Positions 7,987-15,442 of a DNA stretch of 64,000 bases are shown here, piece after piece (the stretch's first letter is position 1; each line of letters opens with the position of its first letter). The notes under the pieces were generated by a model. The model saw only the letters and a list, made by a program, of their open reading frames with translations, made no database searches and was not told the origin of the DNA. Source of the DNA: CAJXVA01 sp963761755. Lineage in GTDB: Bacteria; Myxococcota_A; Polyangia; Nannocystales; Nannocystaceae. The position numbers and the translations under genes were made by a program. Location: NCBI GenBank assembly GCA_963761755.1, contig CAVXIC010000022.1, forward strand, positions 1 through 64,000. The letters run 5' to 3'.

Positions 7987-8013
7987 GTGAGTACTCACTG
8001 CGCGATTGTGCGC
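7987..8013. promoter_or_regulatory. Palindromes just upstream of the second precursor gene
   Basis: GTGAGTACTCAC at 7987-7998 is a perfect 12-bp palindrome. GCGC-GATTGT-GCGC at 8000-8013 is a second dyad. Both lie within 45 bp of the ATG at 8032. They could be an operator or 5' leader hairpin for the peptide gene. Confidence 0.4.
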
Positions 8014-8031
8014 TCAACGAAAGAGAATCTG

Positions 8032-8211
8032 ATGAAGAAAAACGAAACAGAAAAGTCCTTTGCTTTCAAACTCGCGACCGCGACCACTCCTCGAGAGGCC
8101 GGCAAGTGGCAGGCGCGCGACGCGGTCTCAACAGCCGGATGCTCCGGCCCGGACTACCGTGCCGATGCGACGTGGCCTCACCGCGGCCGCGATCAGGGCA
8201 TGTGGTGCTAG
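8032..8211 (+). CDS. Putative second RiPP precursor peptide with two-cysteine core
   Basis: 59 residues from the ATG at 8032; an upstream ATG at 7987 lies inside the palindrome and lacks a good ribosome site. AAAGAG precedes the chosen start. Residues 1-35 are Lys/Glu-rich and helical-looking, like a leader (MKKNETEKSFAFKL, then TPREAGKWQARDA). Residues 37-59 are bounded by Cys37 and the C-terminal Cys59 and contain Asp, Arg, Trp and Pro. Like the first peptide it ends exactly on Cys. A strong intrinsic terminator follows 33 bp later, showing that this strand is transcribed. The canonical graspetide leader motif PFFxRFL is not present. Precursor role inferred. Confidence 0.6.
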   Translation: MKKNETEKSFAFKLATATTPREAGKWQARDAVSTAGCSGPDYRADATWPHRGRDQGMWC

Positions 8212-8244
8212 TGTCCTGAGGGACAAGGCCGCGACGTCGGCAGA

Positions 8245-8277
8245 GCCGCGCTGGAAACAGCGCGGCTTCTTTGATTT
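8245..8277 (+). terminator. Intrinsic terminator after the precursor genes
   Basis: GCCGCGCTG and CAGCGCGGC form a perfect 9-bp GC-rich stem with a GAAA tetraloop (8254-8257). TTCTTTGATTT follows directly. It ends plus-strand transcription from the peptide genes before the convergent ABC gene. Confidence 0.85.
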
Positions 8278-8328
8278 AATATAATGTATGCGCGGACAGC
8301 CGTTCGTTGACGTTGCGTCCCGATTCCG

Positions 8329-10029
8329 TCAGCTCGCGACTTCCTTCAGTGCACCAGACTCCATCATCATCACGCGCGTGACGTTCAGCATCGTGCTGGT
8401 TTCGTGGGTGACGATGAGCGTTGTCGTGTTGTCGACCAGGGGGCGAAGCGCCGATTCCACTCGCTCTCGCCCTGCCTCGTCGAGTGCGCTCGTCGCCTCA
8501 TCCAGAATGAGCAGTCGGGGACGACGAAGGATAGCCCTCGCGATTGCGACCCGTTGCTTCTGGCCCCCGGAGAGCTGGAGTCCTCGGGTACCCACCGGCG
8601 TCTCATAGCCATCGGGCAGCGCAGCGACGAACTCGTCGACTTGCGCATCGCGCGTCGCCTCTGCAAAGGCTTCGTCCGTGGTCTCGTCGGCGTTGAGGCC
8701 CCCGAGGATATTCTCCCGAATGGTGCCAGCGAAGAGCGACGGTTCTTGTTCGACTAGGGCGACGGACCGCCGACACTCCGCCATCGACAAGGAGCGCAAG
8801 GGACGGCCGTCGACGAGGATCTGGCCCTCGTCGGGGGTGTAGAGTCCTAGGAGGAGCGAAGTGATGCTGGTTTTGCCACTGCCCGACGCGCCAACGAGAG
8901 CGACCGTTTCACCGCGTCGGAGCTCGAAGGAGACTCGGTCGAGTACGCGTTGCATCGGACGGGACGGATAGGAAAAACTGACGTTCTCGAACGCAATCAC
9001 GACGTCCGCGTCGTGGTGCTTCCGAGACGCTCCGAAGGGCGCGACCGCGGGCTCACCCGCCCGGTGTTCGCGTCCACCGTCTTCCTCGGGGCCGTCGTGG
9101 AGTTCGAGAAGCGCAAAAGCGGACTCAGAGCCGCCCCGGGCGACAGACCAGTCGTGGTAGCTCATCTGCAGGGAGGAAACTGCGTTCGCTGCGAGTGCGG
9201 CGTACATGAGAAACTGGGAGAACTCGCCTACGGTCAACGCGCCGTCACCGACCAGCCGGCCGCCGACGCCTACAACGACTCCGACGCCAGTGAGCCGCGT
9301 GAGCATGTCCACGGCGATGACCACCGAGATCCAACGGGCAGTCGTAAATGAACGCAGCTTCGCTCTCGTCGCGGCCGCGCTGTAGCGTCGTGTGAACGCA
9401 TCGAAGAGTTCGAGGATGTGGACCTGCCGAATATTGGCGAATCCCTCAACTGCCTGATGGGAGCAGTCGGCAAGGGCGTCCTGCGTGTCCTTCGACACCT
9501 CCAGGATGACGCGACCCGACCATCGTGTCACGATGAGCGCGGGCAGGAATACGATGATGCTTAGCAGCGCCAGCGACGGCGAAAGGAAGATCAGCAGCGC
9601 TACGCTGCCAAACAGCACGGGGAGTGATTGCGCTATCGCGGGGGCTACGCCGACCAGAACGATTTCGAAGCGCTCCACGTCAGAGGAGATCCGACTCGCG
9701 AGAGCACCGACGTCCTGCTCATCGAAGAACTCGATCGGCTGTCGGAGCAGAACCGAGTACAGGCGGGTCCGTAGAGACGCCACGACCGCAGCTGCGGTCG
9801 TGCGCGTCAAGTATCTCTGCGCCGTCGACGCGAAAGTCCCCAACACAGTGAGCACCGCTGCCGCGAGCAGTCCGTAGCTCCAGAACTGAGACACGTCACC
9901 GGACGTGAAAGCGTCGACGTAGTCGCCGGCGACCATGGGCAAGATGAGCTGGGCCGCAACCGCCAACAGAAGACACACCGCCGCGACCGCAAGGCGACGC
10001 GTGTAGGGACGCAAAAGTTGGAACTCCAC
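8329..10029 (-). CDS. ABC exporter, fused permease and ATPase
   Basis: 566 residues with a GTG start at 10029, three bases after the stop of the protease gene. Six transmembrane helices fill residues 1-300 (ABC type I exporter fold, MsbA/LmrA-like). The ATPase follows: Walker A GASGSGKT near residue 380, signature LSGGQKQR near 484, Walker B LLILDEATSALD near 506, and the H-loop VTHET. There is no N-terminal C39 peptidase domain, so leader removal must be done by another protein. Last gene of the operon ATP-grasp, MauE, redoxin, protease, ABC. Probable role: export of the modified peptide across the inner membrane. Confidence 0.9.
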   Translation of the reverse strand: MEFQLLRPYTRRLAVAAVCLLLAVAAQLILPMVAGDYVDAFTSGDVSQFWSYGLLAAAVLTVLGTFASTAQRYLTRTTAAAVVASLRTRLYSVLLRQPIEFFDEQDVGALASRISSDVERFEIVLVGVAPAIAQSLPVLFGSVALLIFLSPSLALLSIIVFLPALIVTRWSGRVILEVSKDTQDALADCSHQAVEGFANIRQVHILELFDAFTRRYSAAATRAKLRSFTTARWISVVIAVDMLTRLTGVGVVVGVGGRLVGDGALTVGEFSQFLMYAALAANAVSSLQMSYHDWSVARGGSESAFALLELHDGPEEDGGREHRAGEPAVAPFGASRKHHDADVVIAFENVSFSYPSRPMQRVLDRVSFELRRGETVALVGASGSGKTSITSLLLGLYTPDEGQILVDGRPLRSLSMAECRRSVALVEQEPSLFAGTIRENILGGLNADETTDEAFAEATRDAQVDEFVAALPDGYETPVGTRGLQLSGGQKQRVAIARAILRRPRLLILDEATSALDEAGRERVESALRPLVDNTTTLIVTHETSTMLNVTRVMMMESGALKEVAS

Positions 10030-10032
10030 TGG

Positions 10033-10914
10033 TTACTCCAGGCGATCCTCGAGAGGTGCCCACCCGGCGCCGTCGGGGAGATCGACTCCCCTGCGGCGGA
10101 TGTACAGCTCCGACGTCGTTCCGACGAGCGCGTCATGCCATGGATCGTCTGTTGAGCAAACGGACTCGGCCCCGATACGGCCACGGAGCGCTCTTGCGAG
10201 TTCCTGAAACAGGACGTCGCCAGGGTCAACGGCGGTCGCTGGCAACCCCAGATCGGCCAGGTCCTCTACATGAATGGGGAAGAAGTGCGAGGGATACCCT
10301 CGTACGAGCGTAGTGATGATCTCATCGGGGTCTCCGTCGATCTTGCCGTGAAGCGCCATCAGCTCGACGCCGATCCGTATGACCTCTCGTTCGCAGCGGT
10401 ACAACGATGTGATCGTGGACGGAAAAATGGACGCGGAGACCAGGTCGCTTGCCCTGTGAGCGGCGGATGCGGCATCAAACTCGAACCATCCAGAAAGCGC
10501 CATCGGCAGACATCGAAGATCTTCGGAAGACATCGACCCCACTTGCTCGTTGCCGGATGACTCCAGATGCGGGTCGCAGGGCGAGAAAAGGGTGAGAGCC
10601 CCGCCTATGATCTCATGCCCCGCGAGTGCGAGCAGCGTGCCTGCCGACTGGCAGTAGCTCGGTGCAATGAACGACACGTGTTTGGCAAATCGATGGAAGA
10701 GTTTGCCGATGCTTCGAGCAGCTGTAACGGCGCCGCCTTTCGTGTACAAGAGCACGTCGAGTTCATCGACCGGGCCAACCTCCGTGAGGCACTCGAGAAT
10801 CCGCGGCAAGAAGCTGTTGTCGAATCGCGTGGCGCCGAAGACGATGAGGGGGCGACGACGTCGCGCTTCCAGCTGGCGAACCGCTCTGTATAGGGATGGC
10901 AGGTTGGGACGCAT
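10033..10914 (-). CDS. SppA/ClpP-fold serine protease-like protein (serine dehydrogenase proteinase family)
   Basis: 293 residues from the ATG at 10914; the longer frame would overlap the redoxin gene. The crotonase-like fold of the SDH/SppA family is visible: DVLLYTKGGAVTAARS, then YCQSAGTLLALAGHEI with a candidate nucleophile at Ser90, then FSPCDPHL with Asp114. Family members are membrane-associated or soluble serine proteases that often use a Ser-Asp or Ser-Lys pair. No signal peptide is seen, so it should act in the cytoplasm. Its place between the redoxin and the exporter makes it a candidate leader peptidase for the cluster; this is inference. Confidence 0.8.
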   Translation of the reverse strand: MRPNLPSLYRAVRQLEARRRRPLIVFGATRFDNSFLPRILECLTEVGPVDELDVLLYTKGGAVTAARSIGKLFHRFAKHVSFIAPSYCQSAGTLLALAGHEIIGGALTLFSPCDPHLESSGNEQVGSMSSEDLRCLPMALSGWFEFDAASAAHRASDLVSASIFPSTITSLYRCEREVIRIGVELMALHGKIDGDPDEIITTLVRGYPSHFFPIHVEDLADLGLPATAVDPGDVLFQELARALRGRIGAESVCSTDDPWHDALVGTTSELYIRRRGVDLPDGAGWAPLEDRLE

Positions 10915-10954
10915 GATGAGTTGATAGTGGGCGGCGACTCGCGATGGTGGCGAG

Positions 10955-11491
10955 TCATGGAGATTGACGCTCGTCCTGCAGCTGCGAATGAACGCTTTGC
11001 CAGTTTGCGTCGCCGATCGAGCCGGATGCGACAGCGCGAGACGTTTCATCGACCATGATGTAGCTTGGAACCTGTACTGACGGGTTGAGCACTCGTCGTG
11101 CCCCCTTCCCGAGTAGAAGGGTGTTGCGTGCCAGGAGCGACACCGACAACATCCGGCGTACATGCGAAGGGGCCCCTTCCCCAATGACCCACAACGTTGG
11201 CGAGTCACCGTCAAGACTTTCGGACAACGATTCTACCTCGGGCAGCGTGTGTCGACAGGCAGGGCAGCCGGGGGCAAGAAAGACGAGAATGCTCGGTTTG
11301 GTGCCGGGCAACGCGACCCTTTTCGCCCCGACCAGCGCGCGTGCGGTGAACCGAGGGATGGCGCGACCCTCGGGAAAGAAGTCGGGAAGTGCCGCAAGTT
11401 CGAGACGGGCAACCGAGTTTGTCAAGCGCAGTACGATCGCCGCAATGAAGAGGACGATGGCCGCGAGTAATAGTGTGACGATCTCGAGCAT
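10955..11491 (-). CDS. Membrane-anchored TlpA/MauD-like thiol-disulfide redoxin
   Basis: 178 residues. The N-terminal helix (VTLLLAAIVLFIAAIVL) anchors the protein. A thioredoxin fold follows with active site PGCPACRH (Cys76, Cys79) and the cis-proline segment VQVPSYIMVD. This matches MauD, which with MauE helps form the six disulfides of the methylamine dehydrogenase small subunit (established for mau clusters). Its start is 5 bp after the MauE-like gene. In this operon it probably oxidises or isomerises disulfides in the Cys-rich peptides outside the inner membrane. Confidence 0.85.
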   Translation of the reverse strand: MLEIVTLLLAAIVLFIAAIVLRLTNSVARLELAALPDFFPEGRAIPRFTARALVGAKRVALPGTKPSILVFLAPGCPACRHTLPEVESLSESLDGDSPTLWVIGEGAPSHVRRMLSVSLLARNTLLLGKGARRVLNPSVQVPSYIMVDETSRAVASGSIGDANWQSVHSQLQDERQSP

Positions 11492-11496
11492 TGGCG

Positions 11497-12081
11497 CTAT
11501 ACCAAGTCTTCCATTCGGTCTGCGGTCGTCGACGTCTCAAAGAGCATGGCAATTGCAGACACGTTGATGGCGAGAGAGGCAAGTGTCGTGCCAATGCTCA
11601 GAGAGAGAAGGTGCGCCACGGTGTCCTCGAGTGATGCGAGTGACAGCGCTGGGGCCGATGCGCTCCCTGCCGCCATCGCGAGCAGGAGTAGGTTTCGACC
11701 AATGTCGTGCTGCGTCGCCGGGCGGCGCTCGCCGAAGCAGCTGCACATGAAGGTCGCGCCCTGTCGAATCTTTCGCGCGATCAGCATCGAAAACACTGCG
11801 AGCGAAGTTGCGGCGAGCAAGGCCCCGAGCCAAGTCGCGGTCAGCAGCAAGACCACCACCGTCCACTCGAGCCCAATGACGACCCAGGCAACCGCGCCGC
11901 TGACCGTCGAGAGGCGACCGGTGCCAAGAGCCGACTCGACCGAAGCGCGGAACGTCTCCCTATCTCGAGTTTTGGAGAAGGCCGCGCGGAAGAACGTTAC
12001 GAGCAGCCCCCATCGTGCAACGTCCGCCAGCGTCTCGAGGGCGACATGGAGGGTCATCGGCGTGGTGGCGGCGGTATCCAT
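11497..12081 (-). CDS. MauE/DoxX-like redox-associated membrane protein
   Basis: 194 residues with four to five hydrophobic segments. The MauE-family CxCFG motif is present (FMCSCFGERR, Cys113 and Cys115), followed by RNLLLL. MauE-like proteins work with a MauD-like redoxin in disulfide formation, probably passing electrons across the membrane in a DsbB/VKOR-like way (family knowledge, mechanism not settled). The start ATG overlaps the ATP-grasp stop by one base (TGATG), so the two are coupled. This is not a mau operon: no methylamine dehydrogenase genes are present. Confidence 0.85.
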   Translation of the reverse strand: MDTAATTPMTLHVALETLADVARWGLLVTFFRAAFSKTRDRETFRASVESALGTGRLSTVSGAVAWVVIGLEWTVVVLLLTATWLGALLAATSLAVFSMLIARKIRQGATFMCSCFGERRPATQHDIGRNLLLLAMAAGSASAPALSLASLEDTVAHLLSLSIGTTLASLAINVSAIAMLFETSTTADRMEDLV

Positions 12082-13061
12082 CAGTGTTCTCGTGAGGCTG
12101 TCGCGATGAGCCAGTCGACAACAGCGTCGGTGATTCGAAGGTCGCTCACCCGCTGTTCGACGAAATGGAACTGTCCGTTCGGGTTGTTCTCGAGGAAGAC
12201 GTACTCTCCCAAGGGCGTGCAGATGAGGTCGATGGCGCCGAACGTCAGACCGTAGCTGTTTACGAACGATATGCAGCGGCTGGCAACGTCGGGCGGTAGC
12301 TCATACCGGGAATAGGGGACATCGACGCTGTAGTCGCGGAAGTCGATGCTCGTGCGCTCCGATGACTGGGAGTCAATTCGTGCGCAGAAGACTTCGTTGC
12401 CGACGACTGTCGCGCGCAACTCGTATCGCTTGCTCTGGTACGCTTGGAACAAGCACGGGGTCGCAAGGTCGTCCAGCATTGCGTCATGCTCCTCGTCGAG
12501 GAGAATCGTCGGGATGTTGTCGGCGTCGAAGGCCTCATCGCTCGCCATTCCGGGCTCGCTGATGGTCTTATAGATGATCCCACCGTCAGTTTCGTCGCGG
12601 AACCGGCGCACTTGGGCGGGGTCCCCGGAGACCAAGGTGGGCGGAACGTTGAAACCCATGCGTTTGGCGCGCTTGATCTGTTCCGCTTGAAAGTTCGCGT
12701 AACGATTGGCGCTCGGATGGTTCATCCATCCCGCGTTCGTAGCCAGAAGCATTCCCATCAGAAAGGCGTGCAACTCGCGAGACGCGAAACGCTTTTCTAC
12801 GTCGCTCAGCGCGGTACTGAAGTTGAAGTCCGCGGGCTTGCGCGCCCAGATGGCGCCAAGCTGATCGAACTCCATGGTTTCGCCAGAGAGCTTTCGGAGC
12901 GTGAAACCGTTTCTGTCCAAGCGCGGCCAGTTCGCGTCAAAGCTGGCCGGGAATGCGTCTACATTGAGGCGAAAGTATTTGGCGTCACGCGCTGCCAGTT
13001 GGACTTCAGCGGCGTCCGCGTGAACGTCGTGCTCGTGCGTGAGGATCAGGATCGTGCGCAT
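12081..13061 (-). CDS. MvdC/MvdD-like ATP-grasp ribosomal-peptide ligase
   Basis: 326 residues from the ATG at 13061 (MRTILILTHEHDVHAD); an extension to 13148 is possible but looks non-coding. Features match graspetide maturases: pre-ATP-grasp segment with IWARKPADF, NHPSANRYANFQAEQIKRAK, GFNVPPTLVSGD, the nucleotide lysine in IIYKTIS, and the metal-binding end AIDLICTPLG then FLENNPNGQF. These enzymes phosphorylate side-chain carboxylates and form ester or amide cross-links on a precursor peptide. First gene of the five-gene operon. The substrate is probably one of the plus-strand peptides, but neither has a canonical graspetide leader. Confidence 0.85.
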   Translation of the reverse strand: MRTILILTHEHDVHADAAEVQLAARDAKYFRLNVDAFPASFDANWPRLDRNGFTLRKLSGETMEFDQLGAIWARKPADFNFSTALSDVEKRFASRELHAFLMGMLLATNAGWMNHPSANRYANFQAEQIKRAKRMGFNVPPTLVSGDPAQVRRFRDETDGGIIYKTISEPGMASDEAFDADNIPTILLDEEHDAMLDDLATPCLFQAYQSKRYELRATVVGNEVFCARIDSQSSERTSIDFRDYSVDVPYSRYELPPDVASRCISFVNSYGLTFGAIDLICTPLGEYVFLENNPNGQFHFVEQRVSDLRITDAVVDWLIATASREH

Positions 13062-13375
13062 GGTCGGGAGGCACAGGGAAAGGGGGTAGAGGCACCCTGG
13101 ACCCGAGCTTTGCTGGGAGGCGAAGTCCCACGCCCCCCGGTACCGCAAGCCCCGTACTCCAGATCGCGACGCAAAGCGTCGTAGTCACGCCTCGAGCGAC
13201 GATGGTGCGCTGCGATTTGTTGACGACCCATGCGTCGAACTCGCGCACGAAATCTTCAGTTTATTTGTCGGTGGACAGCGGGTCCAACGTGCGCTTCTGG
13301 CGGTCCGCGTCGTCGTCGAACACGGGCCCGCGGCGCACGGTGCGCCCCAGACCCGCCGCGATACTGGCGCGGTGA
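13062..13375. other. About 310 bp between the peptide operon and the 4Fe-4S gene
   Basis: This should hold the operon promoter. Two overlapping minus-strand frames exist. One, 13046-13231, encodes 61 residues with three Cys and runs into the ATP-grasp start. The other ends TAA at 13262-13264 and encodes a plausible tail (RRGPVFDDDADRQKRTLD) but has no start codon downstream of the neighbour. The second may be the relic of a gene that followed the 4Fe-4S gene before the peptide cluster arrived. Neither is called as a gene. Confidence 0.35.
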
Positions 13376-15442
13376 TCAGACCTCTGCGGTCCGCATGAAC
13401 ATCGGCTGGGCGAGCAGCCACAGGCTCAGCATGCTCATCAGTACCATGCCCACCATCATCACCAGGTGAATCCGGAAGGCGGCCTTCTTCTCCCGATACA
13501 GCCGGAACGCGGCTCGCTGGGCGACGAGGATGCCGTAGATGTGGCCGATGATGATCAGCGCGACCTGGAGGTACCAGATGCTCTCGGGGGACCACAGCGC
13601 CGAGAGAGGCGCGCGGGCGGTGCCGAAGAAGTCGGTGCCCCAACCCAACGGGTCGCTGGCCAGGCGGCGCAGCTTGGACCACTCGTAGAAGACGTGCGTG
13701 GCGTTGTGGGCCAGGTGGTAGAAGAGCGCGACGGGCAGCAGGGTGTAGGCGAACTTGATGAACAGCTGGCGGGTCGAGTAGTCGCGTCGCCCGCTGACCG
13801 CTCGCATGGTCCAGCACAGGCCCCAGTAAAGGGCGCCGGGGATGACGATGCAGGCGATCATCATCAGGGTGAAGGTGAGCAGGCCGCCACTGTGGCCGCT
13901 GAAGCCCAGGACGTCGCTGCCGAACACGCTGATCTGGGTGTCGATGATCCAGCCGCGTAGCGCGTCCTCCCACTCCATCCACAGGGGGATCATCGCGGCG
14001 CCATGGAACGCGCTGACGATGAACACGAGGACGGCCATGTAGGCTTCGTCGGGCTTGGAGCGGTGCGGGTGCAAGAGGTCGGCGCCGCTGCTGCGAACGT
14101 TGAGCGCGATGTTGTCGTGAGGACAGCTCTTCACGCACTCGGTGCACAGCGTGCAGTACTGGTTCTCGTTCATCCCGCCCATGTATTCGCTGGTGGGGCA
14201 GGGCAGGCCGTGGTCTTCGCGGCCGTGATAGCAGTCCTTGGTGCGGCACGCTCGGCAGACATCGGGGTCGCGGCGGCGCAGCTCGAGCATGCCCATCATC
14301 GCGTACTGACCGCTCACGCGCCCCACGAAGCAGACGTAGCGACACATCGCCTTGCGCTGATAGACGACCAGCAGGATCCACGCCATGCCGATCATCCCCA
14401 GGCCCAGCACCGAGGTGAGCCAGGGACGGTTGGCGGCATCGAAGACGATCTCGAGCCAGGTGACGAAGGCGAACAGGATGATCGCTGGCCACATCCACGC
14501 CTTGGCCTTGGGGTAGCGCTTGGCCAGCCCCTTGATCGGCTTGGTGCTGATCAAGGACATCCGCATCACCCAGTCGGGGATGGCCGTCCACGGGCACATG
14601 AAGCACCACAGGTTGCCGAAGAAGAACACCGCGAAGATCAGGCCGATCCACCAGATGTTCCACGTCAGGACCGGCGCGATGTTGCGGCCGGGATTCTGCG
14701 AGCCGATCAGGCCGATGACGATCACGGCCAAGAAGGCGATGACCACCGGGATCTGGACCGCGGGCTGGAACCACCGGCTCTTCATCGCCCGGCGGAGCCA
14801 GCCGAAGCCGGTGAGCTCGAACTTCCAGTAGTTGCGCGCGTGCGAGCGGGGGTTCTTGTTCTTGCCGTAGCGCTCGAACACGAGGAACGACAGCAGCAGA
14901 ATCACGACGCCCGCCCCAAAGAACACCTCGTTGGGCAGGCCGGGCATCAGATGGACGTAGGCTTTCGTCTTGACGGTCTTTGCGTCTTCGAACGCCTGCG
15001 GGTCGAAGAAGCCACCTTGATCGAGCTTGGTCTTGGTGGCCGTGTCGATGCCGACCTCTCGTGCGCCGCCCTCGTCGAGGATGATGGCGCCCGACTTCGA
15101 CCGCTTGCGACCGAAGCGGTCGACCGTGTACTCGGCCTCGTCCTGCTCGGGCGTGATGTCCTGGACCGGAGGCATCGGGGGCGCCGGCGTGATGTCCTCG
15201 ACCGGAGGCATCGGGGGCGCTTCCGCGAGCAGCGTGCCGGAGACGCGGCTCTCGAGGTCGGAGTGCACCTTGACGATGCTCTGCGCGGTGTTGCGCGCCT
15301 CCACCCGCTTGGCGCCGATCCACACCAGGCCGACGACGGCCAAGATCAGCGCGAAGGCTCGGGCGAAGCGGCCACCGCGGAGCAAGATGAGGGGGTCTTC
15401 GTCGGGCTCGTCGTGTTGGCCCAAAACGGGGAGGTGCTTCAC
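13376..15442 (-). CDS. Polytopic membrane 4Fe-4S protein (CcoG/NosR/NapH-like)
   Basis: 688 residues with a GTG start at 15442 that overlaps the upstream stop (GTGA). A short cytoplasmic start and one transmembrane helix are followed by a Pro/Glu linker with a duplicated APPMPP...DITP unit. About ten further membrane helices follow. Cysteine motifs: WCFMCPWTA, CRYVCFVGRVSG, CRACRTKDC, and a classical 4Fe-4S cluster site CTLCTECVKSCP. This arrangement is typical of membrane polyferredoxins that move electrons to or across the membrane. It has no cbb3 oxidase or nos genes next to it. Translation is coupled to the beta-propeller lipoprotein, suggesting a shared redox or assembly role. Confidence 0.8.
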   Translation of the reverse strand: MKHLPVLGQHDEPDEDPLILLRGGRFARAFALILAVVGLVWIGAKRVEARNTAQSIVKVHSDLESRVSGTLLAEAPPMPPVEDITPAPPMPPVQDITPEQDEAEYTVDRFGRKRSKSGAIILDEGGAREVGIDTATKTKLDQGGFFDPQAFEDAKTVKTKAYVHLMPGLPNEVFFGAGVVILLLSFLVFERYGKNKNPRSHARNYWKFELTGFGWLRRAMKSRWFQPAVQIPVVIAFLAVIVIGLIGSQNPGRNIAPVLTWNIWWIGLIFAVFFFGNLWCFMCPWTAIPDWVMRMSLISTKPIKGLAKRYPKAKAWMWPAIILFAFVTWLEIVFDAANRPWLTSVLGLGMIGMAWILLVVYQRKAMCRYVCFVGRVSGQYAMMGMLELRRRDPDVCRACRTKDCYHGREDHGLPCPTSEYMGGMNENQYCTLCTECVKSCPHDNIALNVRSSGADLLHPHRSKPDEAYMAVLVFIVSAFHGAAMIPLWMEWEDALRGWIIDTQISVFGSDVLGFSGHSGGLLTFTLMMIACIVIPGALYWGLCWTMRAVSGRRDYSTRQLFIKFAYTLLPVALFYHLAHNATHVFYEWSKLRRLASDPLGWGTDFFGTARAPLSALWSPESIWYLQVALIIIGHIYGILVAQRAAFRLYREKKAAFRIHLVMMVGMVLMSMLSLWLLAQPMFMRTAEV

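Noticed and set aside
8060..8284. 74-codon plus frame overlapping the second peptide gene
   Set aside because: Arg-rich, runs through the intrinsic terminator, and is out of frame with the better-supported peptide.
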